DNA of 64,000 nucleotides, taken from positions 2,356,001-2,420,000 of the forward strand of contig NZ_CP087879.1 in assembly GCF_021442325.1 (NCBI RefSeq), written 5' to 3'. Below the pieces are notes generated by a model. That model had not been told where the DNA came from. It did no database searches and saw only the letters and a program-made list of their open reading frames with translations. This DNA comes from Agromyces marinus. Its GTDB lineage: Bacteria > Actinomycetota > Actinomycetes > Actinomycetales > Microbacteriaceae. The position numbers were made by a program, and so were the translations under genes. Of this stretch, positions 44,588 to 53,984 are shown piece by piece (position 1 is the stretch's first letter; every line of letters starts with the position of its first letter).

Positions 44588-45757
44588 GTGACCGAAGCCA
44601 CCACCGTCATCCATTCGGCCCGCCTCGTCTCGGGAGCCGACACCGTCTCGGACGCCTGGGTCCGCTTCGAGGGCGACCGCATCGCCGCACGCGGCCTCGG
44701 CGAATCCTGGCGTGAGACGCCCGGACTCGAACGCGGCGACGACGTCGAGGTGACGGATGCCGCCGGCCGCTGGCTCGCCCCCGGATTCATCGACATCCAC
44801 TGCCACGGCGCGGGCGGCGGCGCCTTCGACGCCGGCGACGACGCCATCGCACGCGGCCTCGCGGTGCATCGCGCCCACGGCACGACCCGCACCGTCCTCT
44901 CGCTCGTCACGGCCCCCGTCGACGCGCTCGCCGAGCGCGTCGCCACCATCGCGCGGATCGCGTCAGCCGACCCGCTGGTCCTCGGAGCCCACCTCGAGGG
45001 ACCCTTCCTCGACCACGAGTTCCGGGGCGCGCACGACCCGGGGCTGCTCCGCCAGGCCGACCGCGCCGCGGTCGACCGCCTCCTCGACGCCGCCGACGGC
45101 ACGCTGCGCCAGATCACGATCGCACCCGAGCACGATGGCGCCGCCGACGCGATCGCACGCTTCATCGACGCCGGGGTCGCCGTCGCCGTCGGGCACACGG
45201 GCGCCGACTACGAGACCGCCCTTCGGGCATTCGACGCCGGAGCGAGCATCCTCACCCACGCGTTCAACGGGATGCGCGGCATCCACCACCGCGCGCCCGG
45301 CCCCGTGGTGGCCGCAATGCACGCCGATCACGTGACGCTCGAGATCGTGAACGACGGCGTGCACGTGCATCCGGACGTGGTGAGGCTCGCCTTCTCGGGC
45401 GCACCGGGGCGCGTCGCGCTCGTCACCGACGCGATGGCCGCCGCCGGCGCCTCCGACGGCGACTACATCCTCGGCGCGCTCACCGTCCATGTGCGCGACG
45501 GCGTCGCCCGACTGGCCGACACCGGATCCATTGCCGGGTCGACCCTCACCCAGGACCGCGCGCTGCGCCGTGCCGTGCTCGACAGCGGCATCCCGCTCCA
45601 CGCCGCGATCGAGGCGCTCACCGTGACCCCGGCAGCGGCGATCGGTCGTGCGAGCGACCTCGGCCGGCTTGAGCCCGGCTACGCGGCCGACGCGGTCCTG
45701 CTGGACGACGACCTCGCGGTGACGGCGGTCTGGGGGGCGGGCACCCGCCTCGCATGA
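44588..45757 (+). CDS. nagA: N-acetylglucosamine-6-phosphate deacetylase
   Basis: 389 residues of the amidohydrolase superfamily. PGFIDIHCHG (His71, His73), LGAHLEGPFL with the metal-binding Glu, VAVGHTGADYETAL, THAFNGMRGIHHRAPG, NDGVHVHPD and VTDAMAAAG (catalytic Asp) are all present. It deacetylates GlcNAc-6-P to glucosamine-6-P, the substrate of NagB encoded at 52.3-53.1 kb. GTG at 44588 is supported by the leaderless -10. Confidence 0.94.
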   Translation: MTEATTVIHSARLVSGADTVSDAWVRFEGDRIAARGLGESWRETPGLERGDDVEVTDAAGRWLAPGFIDIHCHGAGGGAFDAGDDAIARGLAVHRAHGTTRTVLSLVTAPVDALAERVATIARIASADPLVLGAHLEGPFLDHEFRGAHDPGLLRQADRAAVDRLLDAADGTLRQITIAPEHDGAADAIARFIDAGVAVAVGHTGADYETALRAFDAGASILTHAFNGMRGIHHRAPGPVVAAMHADHVTLEIVNDGVHVHPDVVRLAFSGAPGRVALVTDAMAAAGASDGDYILGALTVHVRDGVARLADTGSIAGSTLTQDRALRRAVLDSGIPLHAAIEALTVTPAAAIGRASDLGRLEPGYAADAVLLDDDLAVTAVWGAGTRLA

Positions 45758-46083
45758 CCCCCACGGGCGGGCGGGAGACCTGTTCCCCTTCGTCTGCCCG
45801 CCCTGCCCGTTCCATCGGTCCGCGACGACCCCCGCGCGAACCGGCTCGGCCGCTCGCGATCCGGGCCGCCGGGGCGCCCACTCGACCCCCTTCGTCGATC
45901 ACGGTCGCCCACCTGAGAGATGCGGACCCGGGCGGATCATGACGCGACTTCCGCGTCGGATTTCCTCGAACTGGGCGAGGGACCCTCGACCGGGTTGAAT
46001 GGTCTCGACCCATCCCCCACCGCGCCACCTCTCCCCGAAGGCGCGCGAACCGGCGCCCGAGAGCGCACAGTGAGGAGCACGAC
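45758..46083. other. 326-base intergenic region
   Basis: No gene is supported here. It holds a weak hairpin after nagA (GGGCGGGC 45765-45772 with GCCCGCCC 45796-45803), a short GACGCG/CGCGTC hairpin (45941-45957) and, at its right end, the GAGGAG ribosome-binding site for the sigma-factor fusion (about 46072-46077). No TANNNT box at leaderless spacing is seen. Confidence 0.6.
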
Positions 46084-47589
<1,506 letters not shown>

Positions 47590-47616
47590 CGCGCGGCACC
47601 GCACGACGCCGCGCCC

Positions 47617-48879
47617 CTACGCCCGCGCGACCGCACCCGCCCGTCCGCGCGCCGCGCGCGCGGAGGCGACCACCACGACCGCGGCGACGACCAGCAGCGC
47701 CGCATACGCGACCGGCACCGACGCAGCGCCGAACGCGCCGAAGAGCAGGCCGCCCACGAGCGCGCCGCCGCCGATGCCGATGTTGAACGCGGTCGTGTAG
47801 AGCGCGCTCGCGGCATCCCGGCGATCGGGCGGCGCGGCCTGCAGCAGCCGGGTCTGCAGCAGCGGCGGGATCGCCCCGAACGCGAAGCCCCACACCGTGT
47901 AGGCGATGATGCCCGGCCAGAGCCCGGGCTCGGCCGCGATGGCGACGAGGGCGATGGCGAGCACCGTGATCGCCACGACGAGCGCGCGCACGCTGTCGCG
48001 CGCGATCGCGCTGCCGGCGACGATGAGACCGGCGGCGCCCGCGAGCCCTGAGGCGAACAGCAGCGGCGCGACCGCGGCCGGCGACGCACCGACGACGTCG
48101 GTGAGCAGCGGGGCGACGTAGGTGAGCGCCGCGTACTGGCCGATCATCACGATCGCGGTCACCAGGCAGACGGCGAGGACGCCGCGCATCGACGCGCGAT
48201 CCGGAGGCGCGGCCGTACGAGCGGATGCCTCCGCGGCATCCGCTTCGCTCGCACCGGCCGGGACCGTGCGTGCCGGACCGTCGGCGGGCAGGACGGCGCG
48301 GACCACCGCCGCACCGGCCAGGGTCGCGATCGCGACGACGCCGAACGCCCACCGCCAGCCGACCGCCTGGCCGAGCGCCGTCGAGAGCGGCACGCCGGCG
48401 ATGAGCGCGATGGTGCCGCCGCCGAGCACGACCGACACGGCCCTGCCGAGGTGCTCGGGGCCGACCAGCCGCGCGGGGTAGGCGCCCACGAGCGCCCAGA
48501 ACAGGCCGTGCGCGATGCCGCCCACCACGCGGATCGCGACGAGGCTGCCGTAGTCGGGCGCGACCGCGGACGCCGCGGTCGAGAGGGCGAGCACGACGAG
48601 CACGACGGTGATGAGCGTGCGACGCGGTACGCGGCGGAGCAGTGCGGTCAGGGGGCTCGAGGTCACGACCACGGCGAACGCGAACACCGAGACGAGCAGC
48701 CCGACGAGCGGGGCGCCGACGCCGAGGTCGCGGCTCATCTCGGGCAGCAGCCCGGTCGGGAGCATCTCGATCGTGATGGAGAGGAACACGGCCGAGGCGA
48801 GGGCGACGAGCGCCCGCCACGGCACGGCGGTGGTCGCGCGGGAGCGCGACGAGGCAGGAATCGGCATGAGGAAGGTCAT
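47617..48879 (-). CDS. MFS exporter (DHA1 family)
   Basis: 420 residues, 12 predicted membrane helices with a hydrophilic central loop (about residues 195-220). LPTGLLPEMSRDLGVG near the start and the cytoplasmic RVPRRTLITVVLVV loop with a motif-A-like pattern fit drug/sugar efflux transporters of the AraJ/YdhP group. Substrate unknown. The first ATG (48879) is used; an in-frame ATG four codons later is possible. Convergent with the sigma-fusion gene. Confidence 0.85.
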   Translation of the reverse strand: MTFLMPIPASSRSRATTAVPWRALVALASAVFLSITIEMLPTGLLPEMSRDLGVGAPLVGLLVSVFAFAVVVTSSPLTALLRRVPRRTLITVVLVVLALSTAASAVAPDYGSLVAIRVVGGIAHGLFWALVGAYPARLVGPEHLGRAVSVVLGGGTIALIAGVPLSTALGQAVGWRWAFGVVAIATLAGAAVVRAVLPADGPARTVPAGASEADAAEASARTAAPPDRASMRGVLAVCLVTAIVMIGQYAALTYVAPLLTDVVGASPAAVAPLLFASGLAGAAGLIVAGSAIARDSVRALVVAITVLAIALVAIAAEPGLWPGIIAYTVWGFAFGAIPPLLQTRLLQAAPPDRRDAASALYTTAFNIGIGGGALVGGLLFGAFGAASVPVAYAALLVVAAVVVVASARAARGRAGAVARA

Positions 48880-49008
48880 CCGACGGCGTTCCCCGCGCGG
48901 CGTGGCCTGCAGCGGGTCGACTACGCGCCCTCGTGCGCGCCCGGGGCCACCGGTGCCCGGTGACCGTGGCCCACTCTACCGGTGCCATCCTGAGCGGATG
49001 CCGGGCGG

Positions 49009-49020
49009 TACGCTGAGCGG
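49009..49020 (+). promoter_or_regulatory. -10 box for leaderless purU
   Basis: TACGCT (49009-49014) ends six bases before the ATG at 49021. Confidence 0.55.
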
Positions 49021-49899
49021 ATGACCACGGACGCCGAGCCGCACCGTCCCCACCGATATCACTGGGTCCTCACGCTGAGCTGCACCGACGGGCCGGGCAT
49101 CGTCCACGCCGTGAGCGGCGCGATCGTCGCAGCCCGCGGCAACATCACGGAGAGCCAGCAGTTCGCCAGCCACGATACGGGCAGGTTCTTCATGCGCGTG
49201 CAGGTCGAGTCCCCCGCCGATCGCGGCGAGCTCGAGGCGGCCCTCGCCCCGGTCATCGAACGCTGGAGCATGGAACTGCACCTCGACGAGGTGGGCCGAC
49301 CGCTCCGGACCCTCGTGCTCGCCTCGACCGCCGGGCACTGCGTCAACGACCTGCTGTTCCGGCAGCGTGCCGGTCAGCTCGCGGTCGACATCCCGCTCGT
49401 GCTCTCCAACCACGGAACGCTGCGCGACCTCGTCGACTTCTACGGGGTGCCGTTCGAGTCCGCGCCGGTGACCTCGCCCGAGACGAAGGCCGAGTTCGAG
49501 CGCCGCGTGCTCGAGGCCGTCGATGCGCACGACATCGAACTGGTCGTCCTCGCGAGGTACATGCAGATCCTCTCCCCCGAGCTGTGCGATGCGCTCGCGG
49601 GCCGCTGCATCAACATCCACCACTCGTTCCTCCCGGGGTTCAAGGGGGCGAACCCCTACCGGCAGGCGCACGGGCGCGGGGTCAAGCTCATCGGCGCCAC
49701 GGCGCACTTCGTCACGAGCGACCTCGACGAGGGGCCGATCATCGAGCAGAACGTGGTCCGCGTCGATCACTCGCGCTCGGTCGCCGAGCTCGTCGCGATC
49801 GGACAGGACGAGGAGAGCCGCACGCTCTCGCAGGCCGTCAAGTGGTTCGCCGAGCGTCGGGTGCTGCTCGACGGCCAGCGCACGGTCATCTTCCGCTGA
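49021..49899 (+). CDS. purU: Formyltetrahydrofolate deformylase
   Basis: 292 residues. N-terminal ACT domain (about 15-90; TLSCTDGPGIVHAVSGAIVAA) and a C-terminal formyltransferase-like catalytic domain (about 95-285) with VLARYMQILSPEL, INIHHSFLPGFKGANPY (catalytic His) and GATAHFVTSDLDEGPII (catalytic Asp). It hydrolyses 10-formyl-tetrahydrofolate to formate and tetrahydrofolate, balancing one-carbon pools with FolD and GlyA. Confidence 0.95.
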   Translation: MTTDAEPHRPHRYHWVLTLSCTDGPGIVHAVSGAIVAARGNITESQQFASHDTGRFFMRVQVESPADRGELEAALAPVIERWSMELHLDEVGRPLRTLVLASTAGHCVNDLLFRQRAGQLAVDIPLVLSNHGTLRDLVDFYGVPFESAPVTSPETKAEFERRVLEAVDAHDIELVVLARYMQILSPELCDALAGRCINIHHSFLPGFKGANPYRQAHGRGVKLIGATAHFVTSDLDEGPIIEQNVVRVDHSRSVAELVAIGQDEESRTLSQAVKWFAERRVLLDGQRTVIFR

Positions 49900-49915
49900 G
49901 CGCGGGCGCGGCCCG

Positions 49916-50281
49916 TCAGTCGCGGAACTCGCGACGGCCGTTGATCACGCCGCTCACGGCGGCGACGATCGCGAAGAGGACGGCGACGACGGGCTGGCCC
50001 ATGATCCACCACGCGATCGCCGCGGTCGAGAACACGGCGATCTCGACGAGCGCCTTGACGAACGGGTCGACGTGGAAGACCGCCTTCGGCGAGCGGAACA
50101 GCCCCCACAGCAGGATCGCCAGGAGCGGCAGCCCGATGCCGAGCAGCACGCCCGGCAAGGGCAGGGGGAACGCCGCGAACCCGAAGATGCCGAGCGTCAC
50201 GATCGCGAAGATCTCGAGCAGGAAGCGCAGCAGGTCGTTGGCGCCGACCTTCGGAGTGGGTTCGGGGGTGGCATCGTTCAC
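49916..50281 (-). CDS. YrdB/DUF2568 family small membrane protein
   Basis: 121 residues with about four membrane helices (LLRFLLEIFAIVTLGIFGFAAF; LPGVLLGIGLPLLAILLWGLF; ALVEIAVFSTAAIAWWI; VVAVLFAIVAAVSGVI). The family's function is unknown. The GTG at 50281 is preferred to a TTG at 50290 because the TTG falls on the edge of the -10 box TAGGCT (50295-50290) and would not be in the transcript. Confidence 0.8.
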   Translation of the reverse strand: MNDATPEPTPKVGANDLLRFLLEIFAIVTLGIFGFAAFPLPLPGVLLGIGLPLLAILLWGLFRSPKAVFHVDPFVKALVEIAVFSTAAIAWWIMGQPVVAVLFAIVAAVSGVINGRREFRD

Positions 50282-50295
50282 GAGGTTCAAGCCTA
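50282..50295 (-). promoter_or_regulatory. -10 box for the yrdB-like gene
   Basis: Minus-strand TAGGCT (50295-50290) with an eight-base gap to the GTG at 50281. Confidence 0.45.
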
Positions 50296-50316
50296 ACCGC
50301 GACGGCCGGGCCCCGA

Positions 50317-50349
50317 CGCCGCGGCATCCATGAGGCGGATGCCGCGGCG
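50317..50349 (-). terminator. Terminator after the YhgE-like gene
   Basis: A perfect 13-bp stem (50317-50329 with 50337-50349) and a seven-base loop, 26 bases beyond the stop of the YhgE-like gene. The stem contains GGCATCC/GGATGCC. Confidence 0.85.
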
Positions 50350-50374
50350 CGACGGTGCGACGGTGATCCCGGTG

Positions 50375-51595
50375 TCAGCCGACCGGTGCCGCATCGCGTC
50401 CATCGGACGTCGCCGACCCGGCATCGACGCTCGCCCCGGCCGCAGCGAGCTCCTCGTCGGCGTGCGCCGCCTCGGCGTCGGACTCGGCGCCGCCGGCGGT
50501 GCGGAAGTGACCGACGAGCGAGAGCAGGATCCCGACCGCTGCCCACGTCGCGAGCACGAGCCACGGGAAGGCCATGGGCGCGTCGGGGAAGTAGCTCAGG
50601 TCGCGTAGGAGCGTCCCGGCGGCGCCCGGAGGCATCCACTGGCCGATCGCACCCCACGGCGTCGCCAGGAACTCGACGGGGACGGTCGCGGCCGAGATCG
50701 GGTTGCCGACGAGCACGAAGAGCACGGCGCCGACGGCGATGCCGGCCCGGCCGATGAGCGCGACGAGGCCCGTGATCGGGGCGGCGATCGCCGCGACCGC
50801 GAGTGCGATCGCGGAGGCGTTCAGCCAGTAGTCGCCCTGGAGCGCCCCGAACCAGCCCTGCAGGATGCCCGCGAGCACGAGCCCGCCTCCGACCGAGTAG
50901 GCGGCGACCGCGACGACGCGGCGCATGGCGCCGATCACCGTGAGCGAGATCGCGATGCCGCCGAGCATGCCGCCGAGCACGAGCGGGAACATCGCGGCGG
51001 CGAGACCCGTTCCGCGCGGGTCGGAGTCCGCCAGCGGCACGACATCGGTGACGGTCACGGTGGCCTGCGGGAGCTCGGGGAGGGATGGCGCCGCCGAGGC
51101 GTCGCCGGGCTGACCGGACGCCGCCGCCTGCATCGCCGCCTGCAGGGCGGACTGCACGACCTGCTGCAGCTGCGCCGGGAGCGCAGCCCGGACCTGCTCG
51201 TCGATACCGGTCTGGAGCTGCGCGGCGAGGCCGTTCAGCAGTTGCGCGACGGCAGGGCTCGCGGCGGTCGCCGTGAGCACCTCGGGTGCGTCGGTCGATG
51301 CGTCACCGAGGACGATCGCACCGTAGGCCTCGCGCTGTTCGATCGCGGCGACGGCGGCGTCGCGGTCGTCGTACCGCTCGAGCGCGACCGCGCCGTCGGC
51401 CTCGTCGGCGATGCGCTCCTCGACCTGCGAGACGGATGCATCGGGCCCGACGATGCCGACCGGGAGGTCCTTTGGCTCGGAGGTGACCGAGGGCCATGCG
51501 AAGGCGAGCAGGATGACGCCGACGACGAGCGAGAGGGCGGCGCCGATGCCGAGGGCGCGGCCGATCGGCGTCCGCTGGGTGGTGTGGGATGGCAT
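50375..51595 (-). CDS. YhgE/Pip-like (ABC-2 type) membrane protein
   Basis: 406 residues. One N-terminal membrane helix (about 15-35), a large extracytoplasmic region (about 36-195) containing the short helix AALPAQLQQVVQSALQAAMQAA, then five membrane helices (about 205-365) and an acidic Ala-rich tail. This is the topology of YhgE/Pip-like and ABC-2 permease proteins; no partner ATPase is present. ATG at 51595 is set by AAGGAGCCGCTC immediately before it. Divergent from a TetR gene, which probably represses it; likely exports or responds to a membrane-active compound. Confidence 0.8.
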   Translation of the reverse strand: MPSHTTQRTPIGRALGIGAALSLVVGVILLAFAWPSVTSEPKDLPVGIVGPDASVSQVEERIADEADGAVALERYDDRDAAVAAIEQREAYGAIVLGDASTDAPEVLTATAASPAVAQLLNGLAAQLQTGIDEQVRAALPAQLQQVVQSALQAAMQAAASGQPGDASAAPSLPELPQATVTVTDVVPLADSDPRGTGLAAAMFPLVLGGMLGGIAISLTVIGAMRRVVAVAAYSVGGGLVLAGILQGWFGALQGDYWLNASAIALAVAAIAAPITGLVALIGRAGIAVGAVLFVLVGNPISAATVPVEFLATPWGAIGQWMPPGAAGTLLRDLSYFPDAPMAFPWLVLATWAAVGILLSLVGHFRTAGGAESDAEAAHADEELAAAGASVDAGSATSDGRDAAPVG

Positions 51596-51614
51596 GAGCG
51601 GCTCCTTCATAAAA

Positions 51615-51637
51615 AACGAATGCTCGTTCTTTATACT
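51615..51637. promoter_or_regulatory. TetR operator and divergent promoters
   Basis: The palindrome AACGA-ATGC-TCGTT (51615-51628) lies in a strikingly AT-rich stretch. TATACT (51632-51637, plus strand) fits a -10 for tetR and TATAAA (51636-51631, minus strand) a -10 for the membrane protein gene, so one bound repressor could block both. Confidence 0.65.
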
Positions 51638-51678
51638 GGACCCGGGTCGTAGGATCGTCAAGCGACGGAAGGATGACC

Positions 51679-52272
51679 ATGCCGAAGGTGAGCGAGGAGT
51701 ACAAGACCGCACGGCGCGAGGAGATCCTCGACGTCGCCCTCCGCTGCTTCGCCGCGCGCGGGTACGCGAAGACCTCGATCGCCGACCTCGTCGCAGCGTC
51801 GGGCCTCTCGGCCGGGGCGATCTACGGCAACTTCCCCGACGGCAAGAAGGAGCTGTTCGCGGCAGCGGCCTCACGAGTGCTCGAGTCGCGACGCAACGAA
51901 CTCGACGCACGCCGCCGCGGGGAGGGCCCGCTCGCACCTGGCCAGATCATCGCGACGCTGATCAGCGGGATCCGCACGGAGCCGTTCAGCGACGTCCTCC
52001 CCCAGCTCTGGGCGGAGGCGACCGTCGACCCCGAGATCCGCGAACTCGTGCGTGCCGTCTTCCTGCGGCTGCGCACGGCGATCGGCGCCCAGCTCGCCGA
52101 ATGGGCGCGCACGCATCCCGACCGGGTCGAGGGCGACGCAGCGGCCTGGGCCGAGCGCGTCACCCCTGTCGTGCTCAGCGCGGCGCCGGGCTTCATCCTC
52201 CAGCGCGCGCTCCTCGACGACTTCGACGAGGAGGCGTACCTCGCCGCGCTCGGCGAGGGCCTCGCCCACTGA
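51679..52272 (+). CDS. TetR family transcriptional regulator
   Basis: 197 residues. N-terminal TetR helix-turn-helix (about residues 10-56; ILDVALRCFAARGYAKTSIADLVAASGLSAGAIYGNFPDGKKELF) and a helical ligand-binding domain. The ATG at 51679 is chosen over one two codons upstream (51673) because GGAAGG ends six bases before it. Probably represses itself and the divergent YhgE-like gene from the palindrome between them. Confidence 0.9.
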   Translation: MPKVSEEYKTARREEILDVALRCFAARGYAKTSIADLVAASGLSAGAIYGNFPDGKKELFAAAASRVLESRRNELDARRRGEGPLAPGQIIATLISGIRTEPFSDVLPQLWAEATVDPEIRELVRAVFLRLRTAIGAQLAEWARTHPDRVEGDAAAWAERVTPVVLSAAPGFILQRALLDDFDEEAYLAALGEGLAH

Positions 52273-52275
52273 GGC

Positions 52276-53061
52276 TCAGATGCCCTGCCAGGCGGGCTTG
52301 TTGGCGAACACGTACCGGTAGTAGTCCGCGTGCTCCAGCTTCGCGGCCGCGCCCTCGTCGACGATCACCGTCGCGTGCGGGTGCAACTGCACCGCCGAGC
52401 CGGGCTGCGAAGCCGACACCGGCCCCTCGACCGCTGCGGCCACCGCGTCGGCCTTGCCCTCGCCGAACGCGAGCAGCACCAGGTGGCGAGCCTGCAGGAT
52501 CGTGCCGATCCCCTGCGTGACGCAGTGCATCGGCACGTCGTCCGGGGAGTCGAAGAACCGCGCGTTGTCGGCGCGCGTCTGCTCGGTGAGCGTCTTCACG
52601 CGCGTGCGCGACGCGAGAGAGGAGCCCGGCTCGTTGAACCCGATGTGGCCGGTCCGGCCGATGCCGAGGATCTGCAGGTCGACGCCGCCGGCGGCCGTGA
52701 TCGCGTCGTCGTACGCCTCGGCCGCGGTCCGGATCGTCTCCGGGTCGCCGTTGGGCACGTGCACGAGCGACGGGGTGAGTCCGAGCGGCTCGACGACCTC
52801 GCGCGTGATCACCTGCCGGTAGCTCTCCGGATGGCCGGCCGGAAGCCCGACGTACTCGTCGAGCGCGAACCCTCGCACCCGCGAGACATCCAGCCCGTCC
52901 TCGCCGATCCGACGCGCCAGGGCGCGATAGGTGGAGAGCGGCGTCGAGCCCGTCGCGAGGCCCAGCACGGTGTCCGGACGCCTCCGGATGAGCTCGAGCA
53001 TCGCACCGGCGGCGAGCTCGCCGGCCTCGTCCTCGCTCCCGACGATCACGACCTCAGCCAT
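52276..53061 (-). CDS. nagB: Glucosamine-6-phosphate deaminase
   Basis: 261 residues. LGLATGSTPLSTYRAL near residue 34, FALDEYVGLPAGHPESY (catalytic Asp) and LGIGRTGHIGFNEPGSS with the active-site His are conserved. It converts glucosamine-6-P to fructose-6-P and ammonia, completing the route from NagA. The start overlaps the kinase gene upstream by 16 bases. Last gene of the amino-sugar operon. Confidence 0.95.
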   Translation of the reverse strand: MAEVVIVGSEDEAGELAAGAMLELIRRRPDTVLGLATGSTPLSTYRALARRIGEDGLDVSRVRGFALDEYVGLPAGHPESYRQVITREVVEPLGLTPSLVHVPNGDPETIRTAAEAYDDAITAAGGVDLQILGIGRTGHIGFNEPGSSLASRTRVKTLTEQTRADNARFFDSPDDVPMHCVTQGIGTILQARHLVLLAFGEGKADAVAAAVEGPVSASQPGSAVQLHPHATVIVDEGAAAKLEHADYYRYVFANKPAWQGI

Positions 53062-53984
53062 GCGGGCGCCTCCAGTTCCTCACCGATCAGTGCGGCGCCG
53101 ACGGCGGCCGCGGGGAATCCGCGCGGGATGATCTGGACCCGCCGGGGCAGGTCGAGCGAGGCCAGGAACGCGGAGTCCTCCGCCCACTCGGCGAGCACGC
53201 GTCGCGTCCCGTCGAGCAGGCGATCGCCGAGGCCGGCGAGGCCGCCGCCGATCACGATAGCGTCGATGTCGGTCGTGAGCGAAAGCAGCCGAACGGATGC
53301 CGCGACGCCCGTCAGGAACCGGTCCCGCACGGCGATCGCCTCGGCCTCGCCCGCATCCGCCCGATCGAACAGGTCGACCGCGGGGTACGGGTTCGCGCTC
53401 GGCCACATCGAGGCCAGTGCCGAACCCGACGCGAGCGTCTCGAGGCACCCGCGCTGGCCGCACGCGCACCGCGCGCCGGCCGGGTCGACCGGGATGTGCC
53501 CGATCTCGCCCGCGACCCCGCGCCCCCCGCGCAGCAGGCTGCCGCCGAGCACGATCCCCGCCGCGAGGCCCGTGCCGAAGTTCACGTAGGCCATCGCCTG
53601 CGGGCGGACGCCGCCGTCGGCTCCGAGCAGGTGGTGCGCACCGAGCGCCGCGGCGTTCACGTCGTTCTCGACGCGCACGCCGACGCCCAGGATGTCGGCG
53701 AGCCGCGCGCCCAGGTCCAGGCCCTCCAGCCCCAGGTTGACCGCGTGCGTCACGCGACCCGTCGAGCTGTCCACCGAGCCCGGGATGCCGATGCCGATCG
53801 ACGAGAACGACGAGGTCTCGACGCCCGTGATCCGGGCCATGCGCTCGACGGTCTCGAGCGCGGTCGCGACCACCTGCTCGGCCCCGAACCCGGTCGGCAT
53901 GCGCACCTGCTCTGAGAGGCCGCCGTCGGCGTGCACGGCGACCGCGGCGGTCTTGGTCCCGCCGATGTCGATACCGAGCCTCAC
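53046..53984 (-). CDS. ROK family sugar kinase (likely N-acetylglucosamine kinase)
   Basis: 312 residues. Phosphate-binding loop LGIDIGGTKTAAV (residues 3-15), catalytic region VENDVNAAALGAHHL, NFGTGLAAGIVLGG, and the ROK zinc motif CxCGxxGCxE (CACGQRGCLE). Position between a beta-N-acetylglucosaminidase and nagB points to GlcNAc as substrate, but glucose kinase activity cannot be excluded. GTG overlaps the upstream stop (GTGA). Confidence 0.88.
   Translation of the reverse strand: MRLGIDIGGTKTAAVAVHADGGLSEQVRMPTGFGAEQVVATALETVERMARITGVETSSFSSIGIGIPGSVDSSTGRVTHAVNLGLEGLDLGARLADILGVGVRVENDVNAAALGAHHLLGADGGVRPQAMAYVNFGTGLAAGIVLGGSLLRGGRGVAGEIGHIPVDPAGARCACGQRGCLETLASGSALASMWPSANPYPAVDLFDRADAGEAEAIAVRDRFLTGVAASVRLLSLTTDIDAIVIGGGLAGLGDRLLDGTRRVLAEWAEDSAFLASLDLPRRVQIIPRGFPAAAVGAALIGEELEAPAWLRS

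Noticed and set aside
45913..45920. CTGAGAGA, reminiscent of the TPP riboswitch
   Set aside because: The other conserved TPP segments (GGGGUGC and the ACCUGAUCUGG-type arm) are absent nearby, and the downstream gene is a sigma factor.
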